From UBA1715 sp036752345 (GTDB lineage Bacteria; Bacteroidota; Bacteroidia; Bacteroidales; UBA1715): a DNA stretch of 39,139 bases. A program made the translations under genes and the position numbers. Shown one piece after another: positions 17,969 through 26,499 of this stretch. Where the stretch lies: assembly GCA_036752345.1 (NCBI GenBank), contig DAIOSV010000016.1:1-39139 (forward strand), written 5' to 3'. The notes beneath the pieces were generated by a model. That model had not been told where the DNA came from. It searched no databases and saw nothing but the letters and a program-made list of their open reading frames with translations. Numbering within the stretch: the first letter of the stretch is position 1; each line of letters opens with the position of its first letter.

Positions 17969-19453
17969 TTATTTTTTCTTTGTTTTTGTTACTTTCTTCG
18001 ATACCGTAACGGTTGCCTTTTTCTCGTCTTTCTTCACAGCCTTTTTAGGAGTTTCTACCTTTTTCGCTGCAACTGCTTTTTTGGGAGCAACTGTTTTTTT
18101 AGGTGCAACTACTTTTTTCGTTGAAGTTGTTTTTACTGAAGACTTTGATTTGGTTTCTTTTTTTGCGGGTTTTTCGTCTTGCTTTTTCTTAACTTCTTCC
18201 AACTCCTTGAGAATTTGAGCATGTTTTGCTATCGCAGACTCCAACTCTTCTTTCGTATATGTTTCGAATTGAGTTGCAAGCGGAATGCTATTTACACGTT
18301 CAGCAAAGTCCGACAATACATTCATATAATTAATGAATGCCTCATACGGTGTTTGATACGGACTAACTGATTGGTGATTAAAAAATTTGGTACTCATATA
18401 GTATAAATTCTCGCAAGACTGCAATCTGTCCCAATCTTTAAGAATTTGTGGGTCATTGACTGCACGAACAAGACGTTGCAATGAGCAAAGTGTATCAAAT
18501 GCTTGATGTTGCAAATTGTTACCCAGCCATGCCGAAAGATCTCGTTCTTCGTCGGCACATGAGGTATATTGTGGAACGCTCAACACTGATATAGGTTGGA
18601 AGTTCTTGATTACTTCTGATGGAGTTGCAAATTCAACACCCTTCGTTTTTATTGCCAATGCTATAAATGCAGAGAAGAAATCAAATATGCCAGATTCCGC
18701 ACGGTTGAACAATCCAAATGTTCTGTAGTCATAGAATAGATTTACGACATCTTCTTTTTGCAATGAGTCAACTATCCAACTAAGATATTTTTCAGCTGAT
18801 AAAGGGTATTCTGACCAATTTTGAGAAGAGAAGCGTAATGTTAAATCATCAGTTAGTTTGTAATTACGAAGAAGAACTTTGAGACGTGGTTGTTTGTCAT
18901 CACAATACACAAAATTAGGACTCTTCCATCCTAATATTTGATCGGCACCTTCGGCCATTACGCCTTGATAGCCTAAATTGTATATTTGTTGACCCAAATT
19001 ATCGGAATATATCAATCCGGTATTTTTCAAAATCTTAGGTTCTTGTCCGAATAATGAAGCTATTTTATCAGCATTGTGCTTTACTTGAATTGCAAATTCT
19101 TCTTGATTGTTTACAGAAGCCAAGGAATGATCGTCGGTCTCTACCACAAACTCTACGCACCCTGTTTTTGCAAGTTTTTTAAAACTCTCAATAACTTCAG
19201 GAGTGTACATTTCAAATTGTTCCAACGCAACACCGGTAATTGAAAAACTTACCTTGAATGTTTTCTTATATACATTGATAAGAGAAAGCAACAAGTTGTT
19301 CATTGGAATATAACAACGTTTTGCAATGGTTAATGCATTTGATTTATTTGAGAAATCATCGTAATAATAATGATCATGACCAATGTCGAAAAATCTATAG
19401 GTTCTGAGCCTAAAAGGTTGATGAACCGAAAAATGCAAACAAATATTCTTCAT
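17969..19453 (-). CDS. GH57 alpha-glucan hydrolase/transferase with lysine-rich C-terminal tail
   Basis: 494 residues. The GH57 barrel starts with HFSVHQPFRLR (conserved HQP). The likely nucleophile is E168 in GVMAEGADQIL and the acid/base D242 in FYDYRTFG. A helical region follows to about 420. From residue 422 to the end (nucleotides 17972-18190) the chain is low-complexity: 29 Lys in 73 residues, with VAPKK/TPKK repeats like histone H1. GH57 enzymes act on starch or glycogen as amylases, 4-alpha-glucanotransferases or branching enzymes. Which of these applies cannot be decided. The gene lies six bases after the GT4 gene, so it belongs to the same operon. The role of the tail is unknown. 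Confidence 0.9.
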   Translation of the reverse strand: MKNICLHFSVHQPFRLRTYRFFDIGHDHYYYDDFSNKSNALTIAKRCYIPMNNLLLSLINVYKKTFKVSFSITGVALEQFEMYTPEVIESFKKLAKTGCVEFVVETDDHSLASVNNQEEFAIQVKHNADKIASLFGQEPKILKNTGLIYSDNLGQQIYNLGYQGVMAEGADQILGWKSPNFVYCDDKQPRLKVLLRNYKLTDDLTLRFSSQNWSEYPLSAEKYLSWIVDSLQKEDVVNLFYDYRTFGLFNRAESGIFDFFSAFIALAIKTKGVEFATPSEVIKNFQPISVLSVPQYTSCADEERDLSAWLGNNLQHQAFDTLCSLQRLVRAVNDPQILKDWDRLQSCENLYYMSTKFFNHQSVSPYQTPYEAFINYMNVLSDFAERVNSIPLATQFETYTKEELESAIAKHAQILKELEEVKKKQDEKPAKKETKSKSSVKTTSTKKVVAPKKTVAPKKAVAAKKVETPKKAVKKDEKKATVTVSKKVTKTKKK

Positions 19454-19459
19454 AACTAA

Positions 19460-20761
19460 CTACTTTTCTGATAAAACTTTATACTCTTCCTTTATTCTCT
19501 TAGCGGCATTGTCCCACTTAAATTTATCGACCTCTTTCTTTCCGTACTCTCTAAACATATTTCCTAGAGCATCATACGAAATGATTCCGTGAATTGCATC
19601 TGCCATTGAGTCAACATCCCAGAAATCGACTTTGATAGCATGTTGCAAAACTTCTGACACTCCTGATTGTTTTGAGATAATAACCGGAACATTCGACCGC
19701 ATAGCTTCGAGTGGAGAGATACCGAACGGTTCTGAAACCGATGGCATTACATACACATCGCTTATTGACAACATGTGAATTACATCGTCGCCACGCAAAA
19801 ATCCAGTAAAAAAGAAATTCTTTGAAATACCTAATTCAGCAGCACGCCACATCATTTTTTCTAACATATCGCCACTGCCTGCCATTACGAATTTTACGTT
19901 CTTTTTGCGTTGTAGCACTTTTGCGGCTGCTTCCAAGAAATATTCAGGTCCTTTTTGATAAGTTATACGACCTAAAAATGTCACAACTTTATCACCAAAA
20001 GTCTTTTCAAAATGCAACGATGATTGAGCACCGATTGCTTCAACACCGTTGTACACGGTTGTTACTTTTGATTCGGGAACTCCATAATGATTAATTACAA
20101 TATTTCGTGTTAAATTACTTACTGTCAATACTTTGTCGGCATTGTGCATACCTCTGCGTTCCATGTCGTATACAACTTGATTGACGTTCATACCGCTTCG
20201 GTCAAATTCCGTTGCATGCACATGCACGACTAATGGTTTACCGGAAACATTTTTTGCAGCTATTCCGGCATCATACGTCATCCAATCGTGAGCATGGATA
20301 ACATCAAAATCGAATTGTTTTGCTATTTCTGATGCAATATATGCGTAATTGCCTACTTCTTCCATTAAACCGCCGCCATATCCACCTTGAAGATTGATAG
20401 TGGTTCTCTGTCCGACAGCATGGTTTTTAAATTGACGATCAACCGTTACTCGGTTGTTAATAATATCATAATAGTCTTCTTCACTTACATACGGAATCAA
20501 ATTGGAACCTATTGTTATATACTGAAGATTTTTTTCGGTGACATTATCTTCGCCGAAATGGTATCGATTAACTTTTACTTTAATTGAGTTAGCACCAACA
20601 AGTTGCATTTGGCTTTGATCTTCATCACCATATGCATGAGGAACAACAAAAATGATATCTACGCCTTGACGTAGTATAGCTTTCGTCAATCCTGCACATG
20701 CAGTTCCAAGACCGCCGGAAATATGTGGTGGAAATTCCCACCCAAACATTAATACCTTCAT
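19460..20761 (-). CDS. GT4/GT5-type glycogen synthase-like glycosyltransferase
   Basis: 433 residues with two Rossmann-like domains. The start MKVLMFGWEFPPHISGGLGT is the glucose-donor and acceptor loop seen in bacterial and eukaryotic glycogen synthases. AHDWMTYDAG lies in the N-domain. The C-domain holds FLGRITYQKGPEYFLEA and the EX7E motif SEPFGISPLEAM. By family and context it extends alpha-1,4-glucan from a nucleotide-glucose donor in the cytoplasm. It lies 11 bases after the debranching-enzyme gene and six before the GH57 gene. Other GT4 roles are possible, but the neighbours favour storage glucan. Confidence 0.88.
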   Translation of the reverse strand: MKVLMFGWEFPPHISGGLGTACAGLTKAILRQGVDIIFVVPHAYGDEDQSQMQLVGANSIKVKVNRYHFGEDNVTEKNLQYITIGSNLIPYVSEEDYYDIINNRVTVDRQFKNHAVGQRTTINLQGGYGGGLMEEVGNYAYIASEIAKQFDFDVIHAHDWMTYDAGIAAKNVSGKPLVVHVHATEFDRSGMNVNQVVYDMERRGMHNADKVLTVSNLTRNIVINHYGVPESKVTTVYNGVEAIGAQSSLHFEKTFGDKVVTFLGRITYQKGPEYFLEAAAKVLQRKKNVKFVMAGSGDMLEKMMWRAAELGISKNFFFTGFLRGDDVIHMLSISDVYVMPSVSEPFGISPLEAMRSNVPVIISKQSGVSEVLQHAIKVDFWDVDSMADAIHGIISYDALGNMFREYGKKEVDKFKWDNAAKRIKEEYKVLSEK

Positions 20762-20772
20762 ATTGTCTCCCT

Positions 20773-22716
20773 CTAATTTTCCTTTTCAAAATTCTCAATC
20801 AATTTGCAAATTCGCAATGCTGCAGCGACTGACCACGCTTGTGAAATTGCTCCTCGCGGTGTGTATGGTGGATTTCCGTCATACACCTCGCCTATAGTAC
20901 CGATTCCGTAATCTTTAACAATTGGTTCTAAATCGGAATAAATACGTTTGATTTCTGACAAACCTGAACGTCCGTGTAGTTTCAAATATGCTTCGGCATA
21001 TGGAGCAAGCAACCACATAAGTACGCCTCCATTGTGATATGCTATATCACGCTCTGTTACCGAGCCGGTTACGGTTCCTTTATAATCCTCACTTTTAGGT
21101 GACAATGTTCTCACTCCAAATGGCGTTACTAATTCACGTCTTACATGCTCCAATACGGAGTTACGTTTTTCATCATCCAATGGAGAAAAAGGTAATGACG
21201 CTCCGAATATTTGACTTGGACGCATTGAAAAATCTTTGACTCCATAGACACATGAATCGGCCAAATATCCTTTTTCGTCGTCCCAGAATGTTTCTTCAAA
21301 CGATTGTTCTATTTTTTTAGGAATATCTTTCCATTTATCTTGGAATGATTTTTTGGTAATCAATTCCAACGCAAAACAAATTGCATTATACCACAATGCA
21401 TTTACTTCTACTACATATCCCCAACGTTTTATGATTGGAATGCCATTAATTTTAGCATCAACCCAAGTAAGTGCTTTGTTTTCGTTAGGTAAATAAAGTA
21501 ACCCATTGTCGTGCATTATCACGTTACCGTTTTCGCCAGACATATAGGTTTCAAGTATTTCTTCTACTTTCTTTTGGTATAATTTCCGTGTTTGTGCTAT
21601 ATCCTTGGTGTTCCAGTTGTATTGCTGTACCGAACGGATATACCACAATGCGGTATCAATTGACTCTATATTTGAGTGTTCAATATTTCCTTTGTTTTCA
21701 TATACAAACCCACTGATATCCTTGGTCATTGTGTCTAGAACTGCGCGGCATGTATCTAAATCGTTTTGAGCTAATGTGAGGCCTGGAAGAGAAACCATAC
21801 TATCGCGTCCCCATAAACCTGTCCATGGGAAACTTGCTATAACTTCGCATCCTTTTGGCGATTTATACAAGAATTGACGAGCCGAGTGGCGAAGACATTC
21901 TTCAAAATTGCTTTGAGGATCACGATTTTTTATTGATTCTTCAAACAATCCCTTAAGTTGCGACGTCTTAATTGGCGCAAGACCAGCTGAGAATATCACT
22001 GATTCTCCTGTTTTTAAAGAAACCTCAAAAAATCCTGGAGTAAATAAATCTTCTACATTTTCATATCCGCGCTCTTGTTCCCTATCGTATGTAAAGTTTC
22101 TGTACCAATCGGGGGCGGTAATGAATTCGTTTTTCTTTGACAGCTGCATGTTCAATGTAGGAAACTTATCGTACATGCAACTTGCAATACCGTTTTCTAT
22201 TTTAGTGTGACGAGTATTGGCAATAGTATTGGCATGAGTTACTTCGTGGACTTTGCGAAATGCCAAAAATGGACGGAGTTGAAGTGTTGCTTTTTCTAAT
22301 GTAGAACTCAATACGGTATAACGAATCAAGAGTGTTTCGGTATTGTCAACCAAATGCACCTCTTTTTGCAAAACCAATCCGCCTACACGATAGACATACG
22401 TAAGAATCGGTGAATTTTTGCAAGACTCTAAATATTTATATCCCGTAGGGAAAATTTCATTGCCAAATTTATGTGTTGCTAACTGAAATGGGGTTTTTTC
22501 TAAAACAATTGTCTCGTCTAATGAAGACAATAGAACGTAATTGTCTCCATCAATTTCTTTAACAGGACAAACGAGCAATCCGTGATATTTACGAGTATTG
22601 CAGTTTATAACGGTTGAATTGGCGTACGAACCTGCTTTGTTGGTACGAAGGAATTCACGTTGCAGTGAACTCTGCAAGTCTGTAACTTGCTCTCGAGAAA
22701 ATTCTAAATACTCCAT
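20773..22716 (-). CDS. Glycogen debranching enzyme, amylo-alpha-1,6-glucosidase type (GH133)
   Basis: 647 residues. The N-terminal domain contains REFLRTNKAGSYANSTV and NTRKYHGLLV, both diagnostic of the archaeal/bacterial Gde family. The (alpha/alpha)6 barrel has WGRDSMVSLPGLTL, the HNGGVLMWLLAPYAEA segment and the ending SQAWSVAAALRI. It hydrolyses the alpha-1,6 branch glucose left by phosphorylase. It is first in the operon, with a -7 element 30 bases upstream of its ATG. The 112 bases upstream (22717-22828) hold only this promoter. Confidence 0.92.
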   Translation of the reverse strand: MEYLEFSREQVTDLQSSLQREFLRTNKAGSYANSTVINCNTRKYHGLLVCPVKEIDGDNYVLLSSLDETIVLEKTPFQLATHKFGNEIFPTGYKYLESCKNSPILTYVYRVGGLVLQKEVHLVDNTETLLIRYTVLSSTLEKATLQLRPFLAFRKVHEVTHANTIANTRHTKIENGIASCMYDKFPTLNMQLSKKNEFITAPDWYRNFTYDREQERGYENVEDLFTPGFFEVSLKTGESVIFSAGLAPIKTSQLKGLFEESIKNRDPQSNFEECLRHSARQFLYKSPKGCEVIASFPWTGLWGRDSMVSLPGLTLAQNDLDTCRAVLDTMTKDISGFVYENKGNIEHSNIESIDTALWYIRSVQQYNWNTKDIAQTRKLYQKKVEEILETYMSGENGNVIMHDNGLLYLPNENKALTWVDAKINGIPIIKRWGYVVEVNALWYNAICFALELITKKSFQDKWKDIPKKIEQSFEETFWDDEKGYLADSCVYGVKDFSMRPSQIFGASLPFSPLDDEKRNSVLEHVRRELVTPFGVRTLSPKSEDYKGTVTGSVTERDIAYHNGGVLMWLLAPYAEAYLKLHGRSGLSEIKRIYSDLEPIVKDYGIGTIGEVYDGNPPYTPRGAISQAWSVAAALRICKLIENFEKEN

Positions 22717-22745
22717 TAATTCAAAAAATCTTATTCAGTCCGATA

Positions 22746-22753
22746 CAAAATTA
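22746..22753 (-). promoter_or_regulatory. -7 element for the alpha-glucan operon
   Basis: On the minus strand this reads TAATTTTG, an exact TAnnTTTG match, 29 bases upstream of the debranching-enzyme ATG. No good -33 box at standard spacing. Confidence 0.5.
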
Positions 22754-22828
22754 AAAAAATATTTCCAAAAACGGCACGGAAAGAGAACTATTTCAAATTA
22801 AAAATTTAGCGTATAAATAATCTTACAG

Positions 22829-23653
22829 CTATTTTATAGCATTTCCTTTTGTATCAATATAGAAAAATTCGTCATCTTTTTCCACCAATGCAGTACCCTT
22901 GTAAAAAGACTCTACATAGCTGTACTGGGGCGGAATAACAATGAATCCTTTTGAATTAATAAATCCCCATTGATTATTTATTTTTACGGCTGCCAATCCT
23001 TCATGAAACGGCAACGCATTTTCATAGTTACACCCTATAGGTATGGTGCCCAAGGTGTCAACATAGCCCCACATATCTCCTTGTTGCGCGAGAGCCAGAC
23101 CTTCGTCCCCAAATTGGCTTAAATTATCGAAACGACACGGAACCACAAAATCGCCTGCTAAATTTATGTATCCATATTTCCCATTCAAACGAACCATAGC
23201 TAACCCATGGATATACGGAAACGCATCTTCATAACGACATTGTATTACATTATCGCCAAAATGATTAATCCATCCCCATTTTCCATTACGCATCACCAAA
23301 GCCCGATGAGTTACTGGGTCAAACGATTTTGCTTCTTCAAAAAAACAATAAATACTGAGTTTGCCTGTAGAATCAATATAGCCGTATTTTTCTCCTTTTT
23401 TCACGCGCGCCATGCCATCGCTAAAGTAATCGGCATCGTCATACAACACATTGATAACGAGAGAACCTTTGGAATTGATGTACCCCCACTTTCCCTCTTT
23501 TGCATCGGCACGACGTTGATTGTGGTAATATAAAATATCGCCAAACTCACCTTTGTAAACCAACACTCCACCCTCGGACACTACCGGACGCAACTCTTGC
23601 GATGTTACAGTCAAAGAAAAAAGAAGCGATATAACGACAAAAAACAGTCTCAC
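22829..23653 (-). CDS. Secreted WG-repeat protein
   Basis: 274 residues with an N-terminal signal peptide (hydrophobic 3-17, VTSQE cleavage region). Seven WG-type repeats follow at a spacing of 34-36 residues, centred on W56, Y90, W126, Y160, W195, W229 and F264. Each has the form GKWGYINxxGxxVI followed by a YxxAxxFxxGLAxV block. WG repeats (PF14903) are common in Bacteroidota and probably form beta-structures; their ligand is unknown. The gene begins 18 bases after the barrel protein, so the two are likely co-expressed and may act together at the outer membrane. Confidence 0.87.
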   Translation of the reverse strand: MRLFFVVISLLFSLTVTSQELRPVVSEGGVLVYKGEFGDILYYHNQRRADAKEGKWGYINSKGSLVINVLYDDADYFSDGMARVKKGEKYGYIDSTGKLSIYCFFEEAKSFDPVTHRALVMRNGKWGWINHFGDNVIQCRYEDAFPYIHGLAMVRLNGKYGYINLAGDFVVPCRFDNLSQFGDEGLALAQQGDMWGYVDTLGTIPIGCNYENALPFHEGLAAVKINNQWGFINSKGFIVIPPQYSYVESFYKGTALVEKDDEFFYIDTKGNAIK

Positions 23654-23671
23654 GCGTTGGAATTGTTTTTT

Positions 23672-24226
23672 CTAAAAATGGATATTCAATCCTAATGATA
23701 ATCCGTTGGTTGACAACGAGAAACCGCCACCATTATTTGTACCTGCAGGAGCATCAGAATAGCGATAGCCTATGAATCCAAAATAAGCAGCAACACTAAA
23801 CCGGTCACTCATAATGTATGCAATACCGGGACGAGCACCAATGTACGCATTATTTTCGTCGGGTTTTACATTGTTGTCATATTGCTTTATGCAGTAATTA
23901 ACTCCGAAATCGGCGAAAAGCACTACCGGAGGTGCTATCATATATTTACAACGAAGAAACGGATTGATTCCATATTGATTGCTCTTTTGTCCCGCAGCTG
24001 ACTCATGTGCGTAGTCAAGAGAAATACCTACTGCCCACAACGAACTGAGATTGTATCCGTATTTTGGGGTAAATTGCAGAGACCAATAGTCTGCATCTGA
24101 ATTATTCCAAGCTGAAACCGCACAACCAACAAAGTGCTTGTTTACTTTTTTTTCTATCGGGGTTGTTTGTGCTATAGAATACGAGGCTGTTACAACCATG
24201 ATACATAAGAATAGAAATCTTTTCAT
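23672..24226 (-). CDS. Outer-membrane beta-barrel protein
   Basis: 184 residues from the ATG at 24226. It has a clear signal peptide (KRFLFLCIMVVTASYSIAQ) and alternating amphipathic strands, such as YWSLQFTPKYGYNL and GLSLGLNIHF. It ends in Phe, as the Bam machinery expects. The size suggests an eight-stranded barrel of the OmpA/OmpX-like or PF13568-like group. The function is unknown. In-frame sequence further upstream passes the -7 promoter element at 24249, so longer starts are rejected. It is first of a two-gene unit with the WG-repeat protein. Confidence 0.78.
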   Translation of the reverse strand: MKRFLFLCIMVVTASYSIAQTTPIEKKVNKHFVGCAVSAWNNSDADYWSLQFTPKYGYNLSSLWAVGISLDYAHESAAGQKSNQYGINPFLRCKYMIAPPVVLFADFGVNYCIKQYDNNVKPDENNAYIGARPGIAYIMSDRFSVAAYFGFIGYRYSDAPAGTNNGGGFSLSTNGLSLGLNIHF

Positions 24227-24248
24227 TTTCTTTACATTTTGCTTGCCG

Positions 24249-24256
24249 CAAAGATA
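24249..24256 (-). promoter_or_regulatory. -7 element for the barrel gene
   Basis: Minus-strand TATCTTTG, an exact TAnnTTTG match 22 bases before the ATG at 24226. It lies 11 bases from the oppositely directed xerD element. Confidence 0.5.
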
Positions 24257-24267
24257 GAAGAATTTAT

Positions 24268-24275
24268 TACATTTG
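24268..24275 (+). promoter_or_regulatory. -7 element for xerD
   Basis: TACATTTG, an exact TAnnTTTG match 12 bases before the ATG at 24288. A TTG at 24243-24245 lies 22 bases upstream as a weak -33 candidate. It overlaps a possible TTG start at 24273, which is therefore unlikely. Confidence 0.5.
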
Positions 24276-24287
24276 TTAGAAGACTCT

Positions 24288-25196
24288 ATGATTATGAATT
24301 GGGATTCGAGCATTCACGACTATGAACTGTATCTTCGACTTGAGAAATCATTGTCGGAGAATAGTATTGAAGCCTATAGCCACGATATTCACAAATTAGA
24401 AGAATTTTTTGTTGTAACCGATCAAACTGTTTCTCCAGAACAGGTTACCATTGAACATTTACATGAATTTGTGTATTGGCTCAATCATCAAGAAACGACT
24501 ATTTCGGAACGCTCACAAGCCAGAATTATCTCGGGAATTAAAAGTTTTTTCTCCTATTTGCAAATAGACAACCTCATTGATGCCGACCCTACCGATTTGC
24601 TTGAAGCGCCCAAAATGCCAAGAAAATTGCCGGTTTATCTCACAATTGCCGAAATTGATAAAATTATAGGAGTAATAGACGTAAGCAAACCCGAAGGTCA
24701 TCGGAATCGTGCCATACTTGAAACGCTCTACAGTTGTGGACTTCGAGTAAGTGAACTGATTAATCTGCGCATGCACAATCTGCATTTCAAAGAAGAGTTC
24801 ATACGCGTTATTGGCAAAGGCGACAAAGAGCGATTGGTGCCAATTAGCGATAAAGCTATCAAAGAAATCAACAACTACATGGAATACCGCTGCCATATGG
24901 AAATTCCTGAAGCAGAGAAGGACTATGTGTTTCTCAACCGCCGTGGCAAGCATCTCACACGTGTAATGGTTTTTCTCATTATAAAAGAAGCCGCAAAAAT
25001 GGCAGAAATCACGAAAAACATAAGCCCGCACACGTTCCGACACTCATTTGCCACACACTTGGTCAACGGCGGAGCCGATCTACGCAGCGTACAAGAAATG
25101 CTGGGTCATGAATCCATTACTACCACCGAGTTATATACACATTTAGATAAACAACATCTGCACGACACCATTATGTTGTATCATCCTCGCCGATAA
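24288..25196 (+). CDS. xerD: Tyrosine recombinase XerD
   Basis: 302 residues from the ATG at 24288 (ATG 24294 is also possible). The N-terminal SAM-like core-binding domain spans about 1-95 and the catalytic domain 115-300. All catalytic residues are present: R153 (CGLRVSEL), K177 (GKGDKERLVP), H248 and R251 (HTFRHSFATH), H274 (LGHESI) and Y283 (LYTHL). Length, completeness and the absence of mobile-element genes nearby point to the housekeeping XerD that resolves chromosome dimers at dif with XerC, rather than to an integrase. Confidence 0.9.
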   Translation: MIMNWDSSIHDYELYLRLEKSLSENSIEAYSHDIHKLEEFFVVTDQTVSPEQVTIEHLHEFVYWLNHQETTISERSQARIISGIKSFFSYLQIDNLIDADPTDLLEAPKMPRKLPVYLTIAEIDKIIGVIDVSKPEGHRNRAILETLYSCGLRVSELINLRMHNLHFKEEFIRVIGKGDKERLVPISDKAIKEINNYMEYRCHMEIPEAEKDYVFLNRRGKHLTRVMVFLIIKEAAKMAEITKNISPHTFRHSFATHLVNGGADLRSVQEMLGHESITTTELYTHLDKQHLHDTIMLYHPRR

Positions 25197-25336
25197 TACC
25201 TTTTATAATATAGACACGTATAATAATCAAAAATACCTGTATGAAAAAAAAATACTGGCAAAAAAGAGTCAACATCTGCTTTATAAAACACTAATAATCA
25301 ACGATTAGACATTGAATACATTTTTCTTCACAGAAA

Positions 25337-25382
25337 CGTAATAAGTTCGTGACGAAATAGAAACTCCGTAACTGTTACTTTG
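25337..25382 (+). promoter_or_regulatory. Candidate Pho-type promoter of pstSCAB-phoU
   Basis: CGTAATAAGTT (25337-25347) is followed by GAAAC (25360-25364) and a near -7 element TTACTTTG (25375-25382), 40 bases before the pstS ATG. CGTGA at 25348 repeats CGTAA at 25337 at an 11-base period, as in PhoB half-sites. The same three blocks occur at the same spacing before the porin. The rest of 25197-25422 holds no gene I can support. Confidence 0.5.
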
Positions 25383-25422
25383 TGGAAAAGAAAAACAATG
25401 TTTAATTAAAAATTAACAAATT

Positions 25423-26499
25423 ATGAAAACAAAATGGTTATTAGCTATTGCGGCATGTAGCATGTTCGCAAGCTGCAACAAAGAACAAGTAGACTTATCA
25501 GGAGCTGGAGCAACTTTTCCACAACCTTATTACAACTTGGCGTTCAAAAACTTCCAAGAAAAATATAATAAGGACGCTGCTAATGAAAAAGTAACAATAT
25601 CATACGGTGGTATTGGTAGTGGCGGCGGTATCCGCAGTTTAAAATCACAAGTAGCAGACTTTGCCGGAAGTGATGCATTTGTTTCAGACGACGAACAAAA
25701 AGAAATGCCAGCAACAGTACACATTCCTACTTGCTTAGGTGCAGTGGTAATGTCATACAACTTGAAAGATGTGAAAGACTTAAAACTTACAAGTTCATTG
25801 ATTTCTAAAATTTATCTTGGCAAAATCACAAAATGGAACGATGCAGAAATTGCAGCTGTAAACCCAGAACTTACATTGCCTGACAAAGCAATAACTCCAG
25901 TTTATCGTTCTGACGGTAGTGGTACTACATTCAACTTCAGTGATTTCATGACAAAATCAGATCCACAATGGGCTTTGGCACTAGGAAGTGGAAAATCCTT
26001 GAATTTCAGTGTTGGAGTTTCTGGCAAAGGAAATCCGGGAGTAGCTGGAATTATAGAACAAACTGAAGGTAGTATCGGTTACATTGGTTCAGAATATGCA
26101 TTTGCACAAAACCTTCCTATCGCAAGCATTCAAAATAGCAATGGTGAGTTTATTATGCCAAATGAAGAATCAATATCACTTTCAGCAGACGGATACATTC
26201 CTGATGATTTGCGATATACTATCTCAAACTCTTCAGTAAAAGGTGCGTACCCAATGAGCTGTCTTACCTGGATTGTAGTGTACAAAGAACAAGCATATGC
26301 TAACCGTTCTGAAAAGAAAAGTGAAGCTCTTGTAAATCTACTCTACTACATGTTAAGTCAAGAAGCACAATCAACTACAAGCAAGGTTAACTATGCTCCA
26401 CTTCCTGACAAAGTGATAAAGAAAGCAAGAAAAGCAATCTCAACCATGACATACAATGGTAAAGAAATTGAAGCAACTTATGCACAACAAGAAATTTAA
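25423..26499 (+). CDS. pstS: Phosphate ABC transporter substrate-binding lipoprotein PstS
   Basis: 358 residues. The N-terminal lipoprotein signal MKTKWLLAIAACSMFASC has the likely lipid-bearing C18, followed by NKE. Phosphate-binding segments are visible: GAGATFPQPYY near the start, SGGGIRSLKSQ and VADFAGSDA, and RSDGSGTTFNFSDFM in the middle. It captures inorganic phosphate in the periplasm for PstCAB. It is the first gene of the operon, and its 3' end overlaps the pstC start by 20 bases, which suggests coupled translation. Confidence 0.95.
   Translation: MKTKWLLAIAACSMFASCNKEQVDLSGAGATFPQPYYNLAFKNFQEKYNKDAANEKVTISYGGIGSGGGIRSLKSQVADFAGSDAFVSDDEQKEMPATVHIPTCLGAVVMSYNLKDVKDLKLTSSLISKIYLGKITKWNDAEIAAVNPELTLPDKAITPVYRSDGSGTTFNFSDFMTKSDPQWALALGSGKSLNFSVGVSGKGNPGVAGIIEQTEGSIGYIGSEYAFAQNLPIASIQNSNGEFIMPNEESISLSADGYIPDDLRYTISNSSVKGAYPMSCLTWIVVYKEQAYANRSEKKSEALVNLLYYMLSQEAQSTTSKVNYAPLPDKVIKKARKAISTMTYNGKEIEATYAQQEI

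Noticed and set aside
17751..18218. A 155-codon plus-strand frame opposite the GH57 tail and the glgP start
   Set aside because: Its Phe/Thr/Val-rich low-complexity sequence is just the complement of the Lys-rich tail; it spans two real genes on the other strand.
24273..24287. Upstream TTG start for xerD
   Set aside because: It lies inside the -7 element TACATTTG, and ATG codons follow at 24288 and 24294.
24288..25196. The tyrosine recombinase as an integrase of a mobile element
   Set aside because: It has XerD length and motifs, no attachment-site repeats or phage genes nearby, and housekeeping neighbours.
25241..25294. A 17-codon ORF upstream of the pst promoter
   Set aside because: Too short and lysine-biased by AT-rich sequence, with no promoter or conservation evidence.
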